Shown piece by piece: positions 6,073-6,646 of a stretch of DNA of 6,646 nucleotides. The stretch lies in assembly GCA_964516095.1 (NCBI GenBank), contig CAZEYS010000056.1:1-6646 (forward strand), in the 5' to 3' direction. Position 1 is the first letter of the stretch. Every line of letters starts with the position of its first letter. The notes under the pieces were generated by a model that saw nothing but the letters and a program-made list of their open reading frames with translations, did not search any database and was not told the origin of the DNA. The translations under genes were made by a program, and so were the position numbers. This stretch comes from Hydrogenothermus sp964516095. GTDB taxonomy: Bacteria > Aquificota > Aquificia > Aquificales > Hydrogenothermaceae.

Positions 6073-6646
6073 ATTTTCTGTTCTCCTTTCACTTTAAGTT
6101 TTTGTTTTACAAATTTTACCTTTTCTAATGCTTTTTGTTTATCATTATCAATGATTGTTATATGTCCCATTTTTCTAAATGGAAATGTCTTTTTTTTACC
6201 ATAGATATGAATATAAACACCTTCTATTTTCATAACATCATCTAAACCTTCGTAAATTGGATTTCCTTTATATCCTTCTTCTCCGAGAATATTCATAGTT
6301 ATAGCTGGTATCATCTGATATGATGAGCCAAGGGGGAGGTTTGATGCTATTCTAACATGCTGTTCAAACTGGCTTGTTTCACAGGCTTCAATTGTATAAT
6401 GTCCAGAATTGTGTGGTCTTGGGGCAACTTCATTGAGTAAAATTCTCCCTTTTTTATCTAAAAATAGCTCAACTCCAAAAACACCTACACCATCTAAAAC
6501 TTCTATTGCAGATTTTGCTATATCTTCTGCCTCTTTTATATATTTTTCTTCTAAATCTGAAGGAGCGATTAAAAAGTCAAGTAAATTTCCGTTTGGATTA
6601 AAAACCATATCTACAACTGGATAACTTTTTATATTTCCATTAATAT
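6069..6646 (-). CDS. purK: N5-carboxyaminoimidazole ribonucleotide synthase, C-terminal part (5' partial)
   Basis: The reading frame is open to the right edge of the window, adding 12 codons (beginning INGNIKSYPVVD) upstream of the first in-window ATG at 6608. That ATG is therefore internal and not the start. About 191 codons are visible, roughly half of a usual PurK of about 360-390 residues. PurK is a cytoplasmic ATP-grasp enzyme that carboxylates AIR with bicarbonate and ATP to N5-CAIR. The hallmark NEVAPRPHNSGH (6399-6434) is intact and carries the metal-binding Asn/Glu and substrate contacts. NLPLGS and the C-terminal PurK domain with KMGHITI follow. The TGA stop overlaps the purE ATG by four bases, which fits consecutive pathway steps and coupled translation. 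No break is seen in the visible part. Confidence 0.95.
   Translation of the reverse strand, partial: INGNIKSYPVVDMVFNPNGNLLDFLIAPSDLEEKYIKEAEDIAKSAIEVLDGVGVFGVELFLDKKGRILLNEVAPRPHNSGHYTIEACETSQFEQHVRIASNLPLGSSYQMIPAITMNILGEEGYKGNPIYEGLDDVMKIEGVYIHIYGKKKTFPFRKMGHITIIDNDKQKALEKVKFVKQKLKVKGEQKI

Noticed and set aside
6409..6624. Plus-strand open frame of 71 codons opposite purK
   Set aside because: It is antisense to the conserved PurK ATP-grasp region.
1..6646. CRISPR arrays, insertion sequences or prophage genes
   Set aside because: No regularly spaced repeats, transposase motifs or phage genes are visible; the intact genes are ordinary housekeeping or metabolic types.

Overview
The window is an AT-rich stretch (roughly one third G+C by eye) of a bacterial chromosome. 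Three things suggest a thermophilic Aquificota-type bacterium, perhaps Hydrogenothermaceae (Sulfurihydrogenibium or Persephonella-like): low G+C beside a GC-rich tRNA, a TtuA-type tRNA thiolase (the enzyme for thermophilic 2-thioribothymidine), and a sulfide:quinone oxidoreductase-like flavoprotein. Placement is inferred from gene content and protein style, not from a search.

Layout. Positions 1-99 carry a short open tail on the plus strand that may be the end of an unrecognised gene. A complete plus-strand tRNA-Gly(GCC) gene follows at 171-246, with encoded CCA. In front of it is a textbook promoter, TTGACA-17 bp-TATAAT. Everything else is on the minus strand and is read from right to left: purK (5' end off the window), purE, an ArnT/PMT-type integral-membrane glycosyltransferase, trpE, ttuA and an SQR-like flavoprotein. 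The spacings are a 4-base overlap, 0, 44, 35 and about 23-30 bases. This is an operon-like run with no gap long enough for a large regulatory leader. The last gene converges on the tRNA with only 9 bases between them.

Function. PurK and PurE perform consecutive steps of purine synthesis (AIR to N5-CAIR to CAIR). TrpE is the large subunit of anthranilate synthase, with no trpG partner in view. TtuA thiolates U54 of tRNA. The glycosyltransferase probably moves a sugar from a polyprenyl-phosphate carrier at the membrane. The flavoprotein is SQR-like but lacks the central catalytic cysteine of classical SQR. The genes do not make one pathway; such mixed runs are usual in Aquificota. A candidate secondary promoter lies just before trpE, and a weak hairpin plus U-tract sits between trpE and ttuA.

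No previously undescribed multi-gene system is evident. The points most worth a second look are the cysteine-deficient SQR-like protein, the in-frame TAG-GTG junction between purE and the glycosyltransferase, and the very tight convergence of the flavoprotein gene with the tRNA gene.
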